Shown here: in pieces, positions 1-8,828 of the stretch | Numbering within the stretch: the first letter of the stretch is position 1 | How the letters are laid out: each line of letters starts with the position of its first letter | NCBI RefSeq assembly: GCF_000496835.1 | Contig: NZ_KI543236.1 | Coordinates: 275,964 to 339,963 of the forward strand | Length of the DNA stretch: 64,000 nucleotides | Reading direction: 5' to 3' | Origin: Thalassobacillus devorans MSP14 | GTDB taxonomy: Bacteria > Bacillota > Bacilli > Bacillales > Halobacillaceae | Notes under the pieces: model-generated | What the model was told of the DNA's origin: nothing | The model's database searches: none | What the model saw: only the letters and a program-made list of their open reading frames with translations | Position numbers and translations under genes: made by a program

Positions 1-14
1 CTTTTTTATGTAGC

Positions 15-200
15 TTATTTCGGAGTTCCCCCGACATTTCTCCACGTATCCTGATAGGACCGTGCCTTGCTGAGAAACTCATCTTTCTTTTCCCGGCTGA
101 ACAGCTTATTGCCTATTCCATTGACGGCAATACCAAGAAATGCTGTCGCTCCGATTATCCCTAAACCAAGCAACGTGATATCGAGCATTAATGCACCCAC
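15..200 (-). CDS. Small single-span membrane protein, unknown function
   Basis: A 61-residue protein. The GTG start at 200 is chosen because an AAGGAGGGG Shine-Dalgarno lies at the right distance upstream on the minus strand; the ATG nearest to that site runs into a stop after four codons. Residues 6-28 form one hydrophobic segment rich in Gly, Ile and Leu. They are followed by a charged, Lys/Glu-rich cytoplasmic-looking tail. I do not recognise a family. It is divergent from the yjbC-like gene at 357. A small membrane-anchored protein is all that can be supported. Confidence 0.6.
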   Translation of the reverse strand: MGALMLDITLLGLGIIGATAFLGIAVNGIGNKLFSREKKDEFLSKARSYQDTWRNVGGTPK

Positions 201-356
201 ATGCTCCCCTCCTTTACCGGTTACTTTTATTTTAGTGGAAGTGTTAAAAAAAAGAAAGCTGGAAAAAGTAAAAATGAAAGTGTTTTCAAAAGCTATTTAA
301 CAAATACTGAGAAATTCGTTATAATAAAGACGACTAACTTGTAAGGGAGCAGATTT

Positions 357-947
357 ATGAATTGGTATGAAAAGTTGAAACAATATTTTCCAATCGAAGA
401 AATGAAATCACAAGAACATATGGAGACATTATTAAAGGAAAAAGGTGATGTTTATTATAAGGATGAGGGTCCGCATCACGTGTTGATGTATGCTGAATTC
501 CCATCTTTCCTGTTCATCGATTATGTCTATGTATCGGCAGCCTCAAGAGGACAGGGGTTAGGACATAAGCTGATGCAAAAAATGAAAGATAAAGGCAAAC
601 CGATCATCTTGGAAGTTGAACCGGTCGATTATGATGATACCGATACGGAGAAACGTCTTCGTTTCTACCAGCGGGAAGGGTTCAAGCATGCCCACTCCAT
701 CGGATATACACGAAAGTCTCTGGCTACCGATGAACCTAATTCTATGGAAATCCTCTATTGGTCCCCTGAAGATGCATCTGAAGAACACATTTATGAACAA
801 ATGAAAAAGATGTATGAAGAAATCCACACTTATAAAGATACTCAATTTTATGGCAAATCGTACGAGCCTGTGGAAGAGGTACTCACGTACGATGAAGATA
901 CAGATAATACAAACATCCTGAAAGACTTAGGAAGAGAAAAAGCTTAA
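357..947 (+). CDS. yjbC: GNAT-family N-acetyltransferase, YjbC-like
   Basis: A 196-residue protein with a GNAT acetyl-CoA binding motif, R64-G-Q-G-L-G69, preceded by a beta strand (FLFIDYVYV) as is usual in this fold. The acidic C-terminal tail of about 60 residues is typical of YjbC rather than of generic GNATs. The substrate is unknown. It lies directly upstream of spx, the same order as yjbC-spx in B. subtilis, where the two genes are known to be co-transcribed. The ATG at 357 follows AAGGGAG. A hairpin with a T-run at 964-1068 may terminate or attenuate readthrough into spx. Confidence 0.85.
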   Translation: MNWYEKLKQYFPIEEMKSQEHMETLLKEKGDVYYKDEGPHHVLMYAEFPSFLFIDYVYVSAASRGQGLGHKLMQKMKDKGKPIILEVEPVDYDDTDTEKRLRFYQREGFKHAHSIGYTRKSLATDEPNSMEILYWSPEDASEEHIYEQMKKMYEEIHTYKDTQFYGKSYEPVEEVLTYDEDTDNTNILKDLGREKA

Positions 948-1330
948 TAATGAAATATGCAGGGTTGTCCCCTATATGTGCTTCGCGATCAGTCTTCATG
1001 GAAGGAAGCGGTATCAGTAACTTTCATGCTCCTTAAAGGCTGTGAAGCTATTAGGGGACAGCTTTTTTCAATTCATAGAGCTAACTGAAAATAAGCGATG
1101 CAAAAAAAGTTTGAAAAAGATGTTTAGCGGAAGTGCAAAAGGGTATATTAAAAATGTCACAAGGAAATTAATGAAACTGTACAAGTTTTGTATAAAAAAC
1201 TTACAGTACTACTAGCTAACACTTGACAGTTATGATATAGTATACATAGGCTGTTAATTAAAGTTATTTTAAACTGGCAAGCACATGCAAACCTTGTATG
1301 ATAAATACATTTTTGAGGAGTGAAGTTCCC
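948..1330 (+). other. Intergenic region yjbC-spx, 383 bases, no gene
   Basis: No coding region was found here. The left part holds a hairpin with a T-run (964-1068, listed separately). The right part is AT-rich. It contains TTGACA at 1223-1228 and a TATAGTATAC stretch at 1236-1245, but no pair of boxes has a normal 16-18 base spacing, so no promoter is claimed. The spx Shine-Dalgarno GAGGAG sits at 1315-1320. Confidence 0.5.
964..1068 (+). terminator. Long-loop hairpin with T-run between yjbC and spx
   Basis: Bases 964-974 pair with 1052-1062 (11 bp, including one G-T pair), followed by six T. The 77-base loop is much longer than in an ordinary intrinsic terminator and can form a smaller inner stem. 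It could be the yjbC terminator or an attenuator ahead of spx. Confidence 0.5.
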
Positions 1331-1726
1331 ATGGTAACTCTATATACCTCACCAAGCTGTACATCATGCCGTAAAGCTAAAGCATGGTTAGAAGAACATA
1401 ATATCCCTTTTAAAGAACGTAATATTTTCTCCGAGTCTTTGACTCTGGATGAAATTAAAGAAATTCTGCGAATGACAGAAGATGGTACGGAAGAAATCAT
1501 TTCTACACGCTCCAAAGTTTTTCAAAAATTGGACGTGGATTTTGAACAAATGCCTTTGAAGGATCTTTTCGATCTCATTCAGGAAAATCCTGGGCTGCTC
1601 CGCCGCCCGATTATCATTGATGAAAAGCGTCTTCAGGTAGGGTATAATGAAGATGAAATCCGCCGTTTCCTGCCAAGAAGCGTTCGTACTTTCCAGCTTC
1701 GCGAAGCACAACGCCTGGTAAACTAA
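1331..1726 (+). CDS. spx: Spx, redox-sensing RNA polymerase-binding regulator
   Basis: A 131-residue ArsC-like protein. Spx binds the RNA polymerase alpha C-terminal domain and redirects transcription under disulfide stress. It is normally degraded by ClpXP with the help of YjbH. The redox switch CxxC is present at C10-T-S-C13. The family's conserved RSKVFQKL segment and the C-terminal degron-bearing helix region are intact. An upstream in-frame start at 1298 would add 11 residues absent from the family; ATG 1331 has GAGGAG ten bases before it. The adaptor gene yjbH lies about 10 kb downstream on the other strand, so both halves of the circuit are in the window. Confidence 0.97.
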   Translation: MVTLYTSPSCTSCRKAKAWLEEHNIPFKERNIFSESLTLDEIKEILRMTEDGTEEIISTRSKVFQKLDVDFEQMPLKDLFDLIQENPGLLRRPIIIDEKRLQVGYNEDEIRRFLPRSVRTFQLREAQRLVN

Positions 1727-1731
1727 TAGCA

Positions 1732-1759
1732 AAAGACCGCATATGGAGCGGTCTTTTTT
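1732..1759. terminator. Bidirectional terminator between spx and yjbE
   Basis: A perfect 9-bp stem (AAAGACCGC with GCGGTCTTT, 1732-1740 and 1748-1756) with T on the right and A on the left. It serves the convergent genes spx and the TerC gene. Confidence 0.9.
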
Positions 1760-1765
1760 GTTTTT

Positions 1766-2428
1766 CTATGTTTGATTAGCCGGGTGATTATTACGGTAAC
1801 CCCAGGAGATGACAAGAAAAATGATAACAATGGGCATCACATAATGCAGGGAATCAAACTGCTCAAAAAACGGACGGAGCCGCCGTTCTTCTAAGATCAT
1901 TTCTGCTGCGGTATAAGCTAGGATACCTGCTCCAATATAAACAAGTGAAGGAAATCGCTCCATCAGCTTCAATATCAATTTACTTCCCCAAATGATAATC
2001 GGGACCGAGACAAGCAGTCCCATCGCTACTAACAGAATATTATCGTGGGATGCTCCGGCAATGGCAAGTACATTATCAAATCCCATCACTATGTCTGCGA
2101 ATACAATGGTCTTTACTGCGGAGATAAGACTATCACTGGCTTTAATATTCGGTTCATCTTCCTCTTCCGTCAACAGTTTGATGGCGATATAAATAAGCAG
2201 TATTCCCCCGATAAAGCGCAGGAAGGGAATGTGCAGCAGATAAAGGGCAATGGCAGTCAAAAACACCCGGACGATAATAGCTAAGCCTGTCCCCATGAAA
2301 ATTGCTTTATTGCGCTGTCTTTCTGGCAGATTCCTGCTTGCCAGTGCAATGACAATGGCGTTATCCCCTCCGAGAACAATGTCAATTCCTATGATGATTA
2401 AGATTGCTTGGATCAATTCCCATTCCAT
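1766..2428 (-). CDS. yjbE: TerC-family integral membrane protein, YjbE-like
   Basis: A 220-residue membrane protein of the TerC family with seven or so hydrophobic segments. It carries the two characteristic acidic motifs, LGGDNAIVIALASRNL near residue 20 and MGFDNVLAIAGA near residue 115. TerC proteins in Bacillus are linked to manganese export and metalation of secreted enzymes; which of these applies here is not visible. ATG 2428 is preceded by AGGAGG eight bases upstream. The gene lies between spx and mecA, in the position of B. subtilis yjbE. Confidence 0.9.
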   Translation of the reverse strand: MEWELIQAILIIIGIDIVLGGDNAIVIALASRNLPERQRNKAIFMGTGLAIIVRVFLTAIALYLLHIPFLRFIGGILLIYIAIKLLTEEEDEPNIKASDSLISAVKTIVFADIVMGFDNVLAIAGASHDNILLVAMGLLVSVPIIIWGSKLILKLMERFPSLVYIGAGILAYTAAEMILEERRLRPFFEQFDSLHYVMPIVIIFLVISWGYRNNHPANQT

Positions 2429-2748
2429 AAAAAAGCCTCCTGATATGTAGTGACAAATGACTAGAAATAAGCTAGAATAGACAACTAACCAGAGTATTGC
2501 TATTGGGTGGTTCCTGGAGAAGATAGATGATATAATCTAAAAAATCGTGATATTCGTTTGTTTTTTCGGAAATGAAGCATTTTGTTTTCCAGAAAAGGCA
2601 GAGCTATCATACAATAGAATCAAGAGGTACCTGACCTGTATAATCATGCGATTAAAGTCCTGAAATATAGGGTAAGGTATACTATAAAATAACAACGAGG
2701 GTGAAGCAGTCCCTTCCGCTTATCCGAATATAGAAGGGAGAGAGATGC
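2429..2748. other. Intergenic region yjbE-mecA, 320 bases, divergent promoters
   Basis: No coding region was found. The region must hold promoters for both divergent genes. On the plus strand a CTGAAA/TATAAA pair with a 17-base spacer lies just before mecA. A TACAAT box at 2610-2615 with a poor -35 is an alternative. Neither is strong enough to choose. Confidence 0.4.
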
Positions 2749-3438
2749 ATGGAAATCGAAAGAATAAATGAGAACACAATCAAATTTTATGTTTCTTACC
2801 ATGATGTAGAACAACGCGGGTTTGATCGAGAAGATATTTGGTATAACCGTGACAGAAGTGAGCAGCTGTTCTGGGAAATGATGGACGAAGTTAACGATAA
2901 AGAGAATTTCCAAGCTGAAGGTCCCTTATGGATCCAGGTTCAGGCAATGGAAAAAGGCCTGGAAGTCATCGTCACAAAAGCCCAGCTTTCCTCTGATGGA
3001 CAAAAGCTCGAGCTTCCTACTGAAAACGGTAAAACCATCGATATGCCCGTGGATGAAAAAATAGAATCAATGCTTGATGAAAAGATGAATGAAGCAGATA
3101 CGCATACACCAGATGAAGATAATGATTGGAGCAATGATCTGGAGCCTATGCAGTTTACGATCCGCTTTGATGAATTCGAAGATGCTATCCAATTGAGCCA
3201 CCGTTTTCCGGCCGTTAAAGAATTCGAGCAAAGCATGTACCATTTTGAAGATGCCTACTATCTATATATTCAATTCAATGATGAAAATATGAATGATGAC
3301 GAGCAGGAAAATATTTTGAGCAACATTTTAGAATACGGAAGCGAATCGGATATTACGATTCACCGACTGCAGGAATACGGCAAAACGATCTTTGCAGAAG
3401 ATGCGTTGAATCAAATAAAAAGTTACTTTCCTCTATAA
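2749..3438 (+). CDS. mecA: MecA, ClpC adaptor protein
   Basis: A 229-residue adaptor that delivers substrates such as ComK to the ClpCP protease and activates ClpC assembly. The N-terminal substrate-binding domain starts with the family signature MEIERINENTIKFYVSYHD. A highly acidic linker (about residues 100-130) separates it from the C-terminal ClpC-binding domain. Length is close to the usual 218-240 residues. The start follows GAAGGGAGAGAG. The gene is monocistronic, with a terminator right after the stop. coiA follows, as in B. subtilis. Confidence 0.96.
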   Translation: MEIERINENTIKFYVSYHDVEQRGFDREDIWYNRDRSEQLFWEMMDEVNDKENFQAEGPLWIQVQAMEKGLEVIVTKAQLSSDGQKLELPTENGKTIDMPVDEKIESMLDEKMNEADTHTPDEDNDWSNDLEPMQFTIRFDEFEDAIQLSHRFPAVKEFEQSMYHFEDAYYLYIQFNDENMNDDEQENILSNILEYGSESDITIHRLQEYGKTIFAEDALNQIKSYFPL

Positions 3439-3443
3439 TTGAT

Positions 3444-3471
3444 AAGCATGCCACTATGGTATGCTTTTTTG
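3444..3471 (+). terminator. mecA terminator
   Basis: A 10-bp stem (3444-3453 with 3457-3466, one G-T pair) followed by a run of T. Confidence 0.85.
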
Positions 3472-3627
3472 TTTTGCTATCTGTAGGCCATGCCTTGTTT
3501 ATACTGGCTTGCCTGGCAAATATATATGAAGCGCAAAATGAAATCCATGCTTACACACTTATTTTCCTGTTGATTAGCAGGGTTTTTGGCGATTGATGTC
3601 GAATAAGTTATATAAAGGGGGTGAAAT

Positions 3628-4764
3628 ATGCTTAGTGCAATAAATGACAAGGGTCAATTGATTCAACTGCCAGGTCGGCATATCCATGAACTGATACCTC
3701 CCCACAATCAGGAAAGTTATTTCTGTCCGCAGTGTAAAGCCCCGGTGCTGGTTCGGGCTGGCTCCAAGGTTGTTCCGCATTTTGCCCATTTTCCTAATAG
3801 TTCCTGTCCATCAAGCAAAAGCGGGGAAGGTGCTTATCATCAACAGGGAAAAGTCAGGCTTTGGGAATGGCTGCAAGCGCAAGGTTATAATCCTGTCCTG
3901 GAAGGCTACTTGCCTGAAATCGGGCAACGTCCGGATTTATTGTTACAAACGAAATCCAGGCGGATTGCCATCGAGTATCAATGCGCCAGAATTTCAGAGA
4001 AGGAAATCGCCAAACGCACAAGGCAGTATAATGAGATTGGTATATTTCCATTCTGGATTCTTGGAGGGAATCGCGTGGTCAGAAAAGGGAGCGGTCTCCT
4101 CCAACTCACCGCCTTTGAAAGGAACTTCATCTACCATTACCGCGATTACCGTATTCATTTTTTCGACCCGGTCACCGACCAGATGATGATTGGTTATCAC
4201 TTGCAGGGTAGCGGTTCCAACCTCGTTTTTTCCATCATCAGATATTTCCCCTTAGCGGTTATTTCCTTAAAAAATGTGTTTGCTGAACCCAATCTCCTCC
4301 TTAATGATATGCCTGCAGGCTGGAAAAGTTTCGTTAAAAAAAGAAGGACCCGGCCTTTGGGTCATACTTCACCGCAGGAAAAGAGCTGGCGTCAGTATCT
4401 GTATGCCAAAAGCTATCACCCGTCATTACTGCCTTCGATTACTTATCTCCCCGTACCAAGCCAAATTCAACTGACTGAACCACCATGGATTTGGCAGTCC
4501 CGCTATTACCTCGACACATTCTTAAAAACCCCGGTTGGAGGGCTGCTCCCGATAAAACCGGCTAAGATGATCGTTCCTCTTTTGCACGTTCACGTAAACC
4601 CTAATCCATTACAGGAATATCTGACAATGCTATGCCGTCTTGGCCTGGCAGAAGAAGTATCATCAGGAGTATACCGTAAACGTCAGGAAGTAAAGGCACC
4701 GCTTACCATCGAGGAAGCAATCAAACAGGATGAAATTATTTTTAATTCTTTAAAAAGCGGGTAA
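3628..4764 (+). CDS. coiA: CoiA, competence-associated protein
   Basis: A 378-residue protein. The N-terminal zinc-ribbon-like segment has C33-P-Q-C36 and a following PHFAHFP motif. It is followed by a restriction-endonuclease-like core containing G-x-RPDLLLQ and IAIEYQ, the likely acidic catalytic residues. CoiA is a competence-induced protein involved in recombination of incoming DNA. Its start follows AAAGGGGGTG. Its position between mecA and pepF matches B. subtilis (yjbF/coiA). Confidence 0.93.
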   Translation: MLSAINDKGQLIQLPGRHIHELIPPHNQESYFCPQCKAPVLVRAGSKVVPHFAHFPNSSCPSSKSGEGAYHQQGKVRLWEWLQAQGYNPVLEGYLPEIGQRPDLLLQTKSRRIAIEYQCARISEKEIAKRTRQYNEIGIFPFWILGGNRVVRKGSGLLQLTAFERNFIYHYRDYRIHFFDPVTDQMMIGYHLQGSGSNLVFSIIRYFPLAVISLKNVFAEPNLLLNDMPAGWKSFVKKRRTRPLGHTSPQEKSWRQYLYAKSYHPSLLPSITYLPVPSQIQLTEPPWIWQSRYYLDTFLKTPVGGLLPIKPAKMIVPLLHVHVNPNPLQEYLTMLCRLGLAEEVSSGVYRKRQEVKAPLTIEEAIKQDEIIFNSLKSG

Positions 4765-4855
4765 AACCTTGAAAATATCATAAAATAAGGAGGTATTTTC
4801 CTATTTTATCGAGAAATTACTTATGGTGACGAAATGCGTATAAGGAGGAAGTAGT

Positions 4856-6664
4856 ATGAGTACAGCTAGCAAGGAACTGCCAAAGCGTGAAGAGCTTCCG
4901 GTGGAAAGGACATGGAAGCTTGAAAATATTTTTACGACTGATGAAGAATGGAAGAAAGAATTTGAAGCCATTAAAGAAATGATTCCGGAGATCACAGCGT
5001 TCAAAGGAAAGCTGGGAGAATCAGCGGACCAGTTATATCAAATGCTTGTAAAGCAGGATGAAATTTCCAACAGGATTGGAAAATTATATACTTATGCACA
5101 CATGCGGGCGGATCAGGATACGACAAATTCCTTTTATCAGGAGCTTAACTCGAAAGCAGAGAACCTGCTGACCCAGATCTCCTCCGCAATGAGTTTTATT
5201 GTACCGGAAATCTTATCGTTAGAAGAGGGTAAAATCGATAAATACTTAGAAGAAAAAGAAGAACTTGAGCTATACAGGCATACGCTTGATGAAATCACCC
5301 GTCAACGGGCCCATGTATTAAGCGAAAAAGAGGAAGCACTACTTGCAGGATTTTCAGAGATTGCCTCCAATCCATCGCAAACATTCGGTATGTTGAATAA
5401 TGCGGATTTGACGTTCCCGAGTGTCAAAGATGAGAATGGTAACGAAATCGATCTCACCCATGGACGTTATATCAATTTCTTAGAGTCCAAGGATCGTGAC
5501 GTTCGTAAAAATGCTTTTCAGGCGATGTACGATACGTTTGATAAGTTTAAAAATACTTTTTCCTCAACACTTGGCGGTAACGTGAAAAAAGACAATTACT
5601 ATGCTGAAGTGAAAAATTACGGTTCTGCACGTGAGGCCGCGCTTGATAATAACAATATCCCGGAAAAAGTCTATGACAACCTTGTAGATGCCGTTAATGA
5701 AAGACTGCCTTTACTCCATCGCTATGTAGCACTTCGTAAAAAAGTATTGGAGCTGGATGAGGTTCATATGTACGACCTCTATACACCGCTTGTCAAAGAT
5801 GTCGAGATGAACATAAGCTATGATGAAGCGAAGGACCTGGTTGTCAAAGGGCTGCAGCCACTTGGAGATGAGTATGTCAATATCATCAAAGAAGGTTATG
5901 AAAACCGCTGGATCGATGTAGATGAAAATAAAGGAAAACGCAGCGGTGCCTATTCATCAGGACATTATGGTACCAACCCTTATATCCTGATGAACTGGCA
6001 GGACAATATCAATAACCTGTTTACTCTGGCTCACGAGCTGGGCCACTCCATGCACAGCTACTATACCCATGCCAACCAGCCATATCGTTATGGCAACTAT
6101 TCGATATTCGTAGCGGAAGTAGCTTCGACTTGTAATGAGGCTTTATTGAACGATCACTTATTGAAGGCGACAGATGATAAAAAAGAAAAGCTGTATTTGT
6201 TGAATCACTTCCTGGAAGGGTTCCGGGGTACAGTTTTCCGTCAGACGATGTTTGCCGAGTTCGAACATGATATTCATGTGCGTGCTCAAAATGGGGAAGC
6301 ATTAACTGCTGATAAGCTGACCGAACTTTATTATGATTTGAATAAGAAATATTTTGGTGATGATGTTGTTATCGATGATGAAATCGGACTGGAATGGGCA
6401 CGTATTCCGCATTTCTATTACAATTATTATGTCTACCAGTATGCGACGGGTTATTCCGCGGCTACTGCCCTTGCTGCCCAGATTCTTGAAGAAGGAGAAC
6501 CTGCAGTCGAGCGTTATAAGAAGTTTTTGAAAGCAGGAAGCAGCGATTATCCGATTGAGGTATTAAAACAGGCTGGAGTAGACATGACGTCCAAAGAGCC
6601 GATTCTTGCAGCGTTGGATGTTTTTGAGGAAAAATTGAATGAAATGGAAGAACTATTGAAGTAA
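4856..6664 (+). CDS. pepF: Oligoendopeptidase F (M3 family zinc peptidase)
   Basis: A 602-residue M3B metallopeptidase that cleaves short peptides in the cytoplasm. The zinc motif H393-E-L-G-H397 is intact, with the downstream glutamate in a YSIFVAEVAS segment as third ligand. Length matches the family (about 600). The ATG at 4856 follows AAGGAGG. A second AAGGAGG at about 4787 is not followed by a usable start. A strong terminator follows. In Bacillus and Staphylococcus pepF neighbours yjbH; here about 5 kb of accessory genes and a candidate RoxS RNA lie between them. Confidence 0.96.
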   Translation: MSTASKELPKREELPVERTWKLENIFTTDEEWKKEFEAIKEMIPEITAFKGKLGESADQLYQMLVKQDEISNRIGKLYTYAHMRADQDTTNSFYQELNSKAENLLTQISSAMSFIVPEILSLEEGKIDKYLEEKEELELYRHTLDEITRQRAHVLSEKEEALLAGFSEIASNPSQTFGMLNNADLTFPSVKDENGNEIDLTHGRYINFLESKDRDVRKNAFQAMYDTFDKFKNTFSSTLGGNVKKDNYYAEVKNYGSAREAALDNNNIPEKVYDNLVDAVNERLPLLHRYVALRKKVLELDEVHMYDLYTPLVKDVEMNISYDEAKDLVVKGLQPLGDEYVNIIKEGYENRWIDVDENKGKRSGAYSSGHYGTNPYILMNWQDNINNLFTLAHELGHSMHSYYTHANQPYRYGNYSIFVAEVASTCNEALLNDHLLKATDDKKEKLYLLNHFLEGFRGTVFRQTMFAEFEHDIHVRAQNGEALTADKLTELYYDLNKKYFGDDVVIDDEIGLEWARIPHFYYNYYVYQYATGYSAATALAAQILEEGEPAVERYKKFLKAGSSDYPIEVLKQAGVDMTSKEPILAALDVFEEKLNEMEELLK

Positions 6665-6688
6665 GGGAAATCTTATTCGGGGTTTAAT

Positions 6689-6728
6689 GTTCAAGGTGGA
6701 GTATTCATTCCATCTTGAACATTTTTTT
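6689..6728 (+). terminator. pepF terminator
   Basis: A 12-bp stem (6689-6700 with 6709-6720) followed by seven T. Confidence 0.92.
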
Positions 6729-6731
6729 ATA

Positions 6732-6823
6732 CTTTAAGAAAGTTTAACTTTGTTAAAGGATTAAAGTATAAGAAAACTTAGGCTTTCGCCATAAAGACTT
6801 GGCGATAAGCCAAGTTTTTCTAA
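6732..6823 (+). repeat. Dispersed ~93-bp structured repeat, copy 1
   Basis: Similar along its whole length to 54046-54140; the first 19 bases are identical. It is built from an imperfect palindrome (CTTTAAGAAAG... with ...TTAAAGG) and a hairpin ACTTGGC/GCCAAGT at 6797-6815. In copy 2 this hairpin is ACCTG/CAGGT, so a T-A pair has changed to C-G. Both copies start directly after the T-run of a terminator. Confidence 0.75.
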
Positions 6824-6967
6824 TGACGCAGATGAGCACCCTCTTATAGGTGTAAAGTTATGAAATGTTTGAAAGGGTTTCACGCACATTACGCATCTTT
6901 TTGTACATACAATGTTGGCTAACTGCTAATAATAGATACAACGGGTAGTGGGAAAGGAGAGTTTGAT

Positions 6968-7204
6968 GTGCGGAAATTTTCACTAGGTATCATTATTATA
7001 TTGCTATTATTACTGTGGAGCATGCGAAACAATAAATTTAAATACTGGTCGTTTTATATTCGTAGAAAGTGGATTATTTTTTGGCGCAAGACCCTCCGTT
7101 CTTTAAAACGGGCGATTACCTCCTCCCAGGAGCAAGACTACATAATGGAGGCGGCGGATAACAGGGATAACTCCCATTATGAGGAAGGGAGTAACATGTC
7201 ATGA
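6968..7204 (+). CDS. Small membrane-anchored basic protein
   Basis: A 78-residue protein starting at GTG 6968, with AAAGGAGA seven bases upstream. Residues 5-20 form one hydrophobic segment. They are followed by an Arg/Lys/Trp-rich stretch (residues 22-50) and an acidic tail. No family recognised. Its TGA overlaps the ATG of the DUF3231 gene (ATGTCATGA), so the two are translationally coupled and probably act together. Confidence 0.65.
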   Translation: MRKFSLGIIIILLLLLWSMRNNKFKYWSFYIRRKWIIFWRKTLRSLKRAITSSQEQDYIMEAADNRDNSHYEEGSNMS

Positions 7205-8229
7205 AAAGGCAAAAACAAGAAGAAAAAGAACGTTACATTAACCAGCTTACTTCGGCGGAAATGGGCAAGCTCTGGGCAGTATACCAGGGAAATACGATGG
7301 GCAGGTGCGTGCTCAGTTACTTCCTTCGCCATGTGGAAGATGCTGAGATTAAGAAGGTAGTAGAAAGTGCCCTGGATTTAACAAACTCATTCACGAAGGA
7401 TATCAAACGAATGTTTACGGAAGCTGAATTTCCCATTCCGGTCGGTTTTACCGAAGAGGACGTCAACCTCGACGCGCCACGTTTATTTTATGATGAGTTT
7501 TATTTACATTATCTGAGGTACCTCGCGAAGGCAGGTATAAGTATATATAGCGCGGCCGTTCCGGTCATGACCAGAAAAGATACGCGGGACTTTTTTGTGG
7601 ACAGTATGAAAAAGACAATAAAGCTGATGACAGATGTCCACGATTTATTGACAGATAAAGGGGTATTAGGGAATGCTCCAGCGGCACCAAGCCCGGCGGG
7701 GGTGGATTTTGTAAGTCGGCAAAACTTTTTGCATGGCTATTTAGGAAACGTGCGACCGCTCCATGGTATGGAAGTAGCTCATTTATATGATAACCTTCAC
7801 AATGATATCACAAGCAAAGCACTGATTCTTGGCTTCAGCCAGGGTGCACGGGAACGAAAAGTAGTGAAGTTTTTGAATCGCGGCAAGAAAATCAATGTCA
7901 GCCATATTGATAAGTTTACCAATAAGTTGAAGAAGGATAATATTGCTGCCCCTGGCCTGCTTGATCATTTGGTGACACCATCCACAATCCCGCCGTTTTC
8001 TGACAAACTGATGGTATTCCATAAAATTGATATGTTTTCGATGAAAATAAGAAAATATGCTAATGGCGCTTCTCTTAACGGGAGAAAAGATATCGGAGCC
8101 TTGTATGCACGGTGTCTTCTGGACGTCTCTTTGTATGTAGAAGATGGAGCCAATATCCTGATAGATAACGGGTGGATGGAACAGCCGCCAATCGTGATTG
8201 ATCGGGATAAACTTTCTGCTTATCGCTAA
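7201..8229 (+). CDS. DUF3231 family protein
   Basis: A 342-residue protein made of two tandem helical DUF3231 units. Each starts with a ...LTSAEMGKLW / MEVAHLYDNL type segment and continues through IPIPVGFTEEDVN and GWMEQPP signatures seen in this Bacillus-specific family. The units look like four-helix bundles, reminiscent of ferritin-like proteins, but function is unknown. No signal peptide is visible. It overlaps the preceding small membrane protein by four bases. A terminator follows. Confidence 0.85.
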   Translation: MKRQKQEEKERYINQLTSAEMGKLWAVYQGNTMGRCVLSYFLRHVEDAEIKKVVESALDLTNSFTKDIKRMFTEAEFPIPVGFTEEDVNLDAPRLFYDEFYLHYLRYLAKAGISIYSAAVPVMTRKDTRDFFVDSMKKTIKLMTDVHDLLTDKGVLGNAPAAPSPAGVDFVSRQNFLHGYLGNVRPLHGMEVAHLYDNLHNDITSKALILGFSQGARERKVVKFLNRGKKINVSHIDKFTNKLKKDNIAAPGLLDHLVTPSTIPPFSDKLMVFHKIDMFSMKIRKYANGASLNGRKDIGALYARCLLDVSLYVEDGANILIDNGWMEQPPIVIDRDKLSAYR

Positions 8230-8246
8230 AAAACATTTAGTTCACG

Positions 8247-8275
8247 AGAGCTTATCTGACAGGTAAGCTCTTTTG
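8247..8275 (+). terminator. Terminator after DUF3231 gene
   Basis: Stem AGAGCTTAT/GTAAGCTCT followed by TTTTG. Confidence 0.85.
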
Positions 8276-8354
8276 TATTGAGATAATTAACTTAGTTTGG
8301 AATAATTATGAAGAGGATCAAAAAATCAATTATTATACATAAGGGGAGATGGGA

Positions 8355-8762
8355 ATGGAGCCACCAAGGCATATTGTTTCTGCTGCAGCAATTGTATTGA
8401 ATGACGAAGGTGAACTGCTATTGATTAAAGGACCGAAACGGGGCTGGGAAATGCCAGGCGGTCAGGTGGAAATAGGTGAATCACTTATAGAAGCGGCAAT
8501 TAGGGAAACAAAGGAAGAATGCGGATTGGAAATTGAAGTGACCAGATTTTGTGGCGTTTTTCAAAATGTGAAGCGGGGTATCTGCAATACGTTGTTTATC
8601 GGGAAGCCTGTTGGAGGGAAACTGACAACGACCCCAGAAGCTTTAGATGTCGGTTTTTTTCCAATAGAAAAAGCGTTAGAGAAAGTGACCTGGAACAATT
8701 TCAGAAAAAGGATAGAACTTTGCCTTCAAAAAGAATCTCAACCTTTTTTTGTGGATTTTTAA
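8355..8762 (+). CDS. Nudix hydrolase
   Basis: A 135-residue Nudix protein. The Nudix box GX5EX7REX2EEXG is complete (GGQVEIGESLIEAAIRETKE, then ECGLE), giving the Mg-binding helix for hydrolysis of a nucleoside diphosphate linked to another group. The substrate cannot be read from sequence. An in-frame ATG at 8349 lies inside the AAGGGGAG Shine-Dalgarno, so the ATG at 8355 is the more likely start. The gene stands alone. A perfect hairpin follows at 8798. Confidence 0.88.
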   Translation: MEPPRHIVSAAAIVLNDEGELLLIKGPKRGWEMPGGQVEIGESLIEAAIRETKEECGLEIEVTRFCGVFQNVKRGICNTLFIGKPVGGKLTTTPEALDVGFFPIEKALEKVTWNNFRKRIELCLQKESQPFFVDF

Positions 8763-8797
8763 GAAGAAAGAGGTTAGTCGGTTAGATATGAATGTGG

Positions 8798-8824
8798 GGC
8801 TGGTGATGGCAGCTATCACCAGCC
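8798..8824. terminator. Perfect 10-bp hairpin between convergent genes
   Basis: GGCTGGTGAT pairs with ATCACCAGCC around a seven-base loop. There is no clear T-run on either side, so termination strength is uncertain. Confidence 0.6.
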
Positions 8825-8828
8825 TTAG

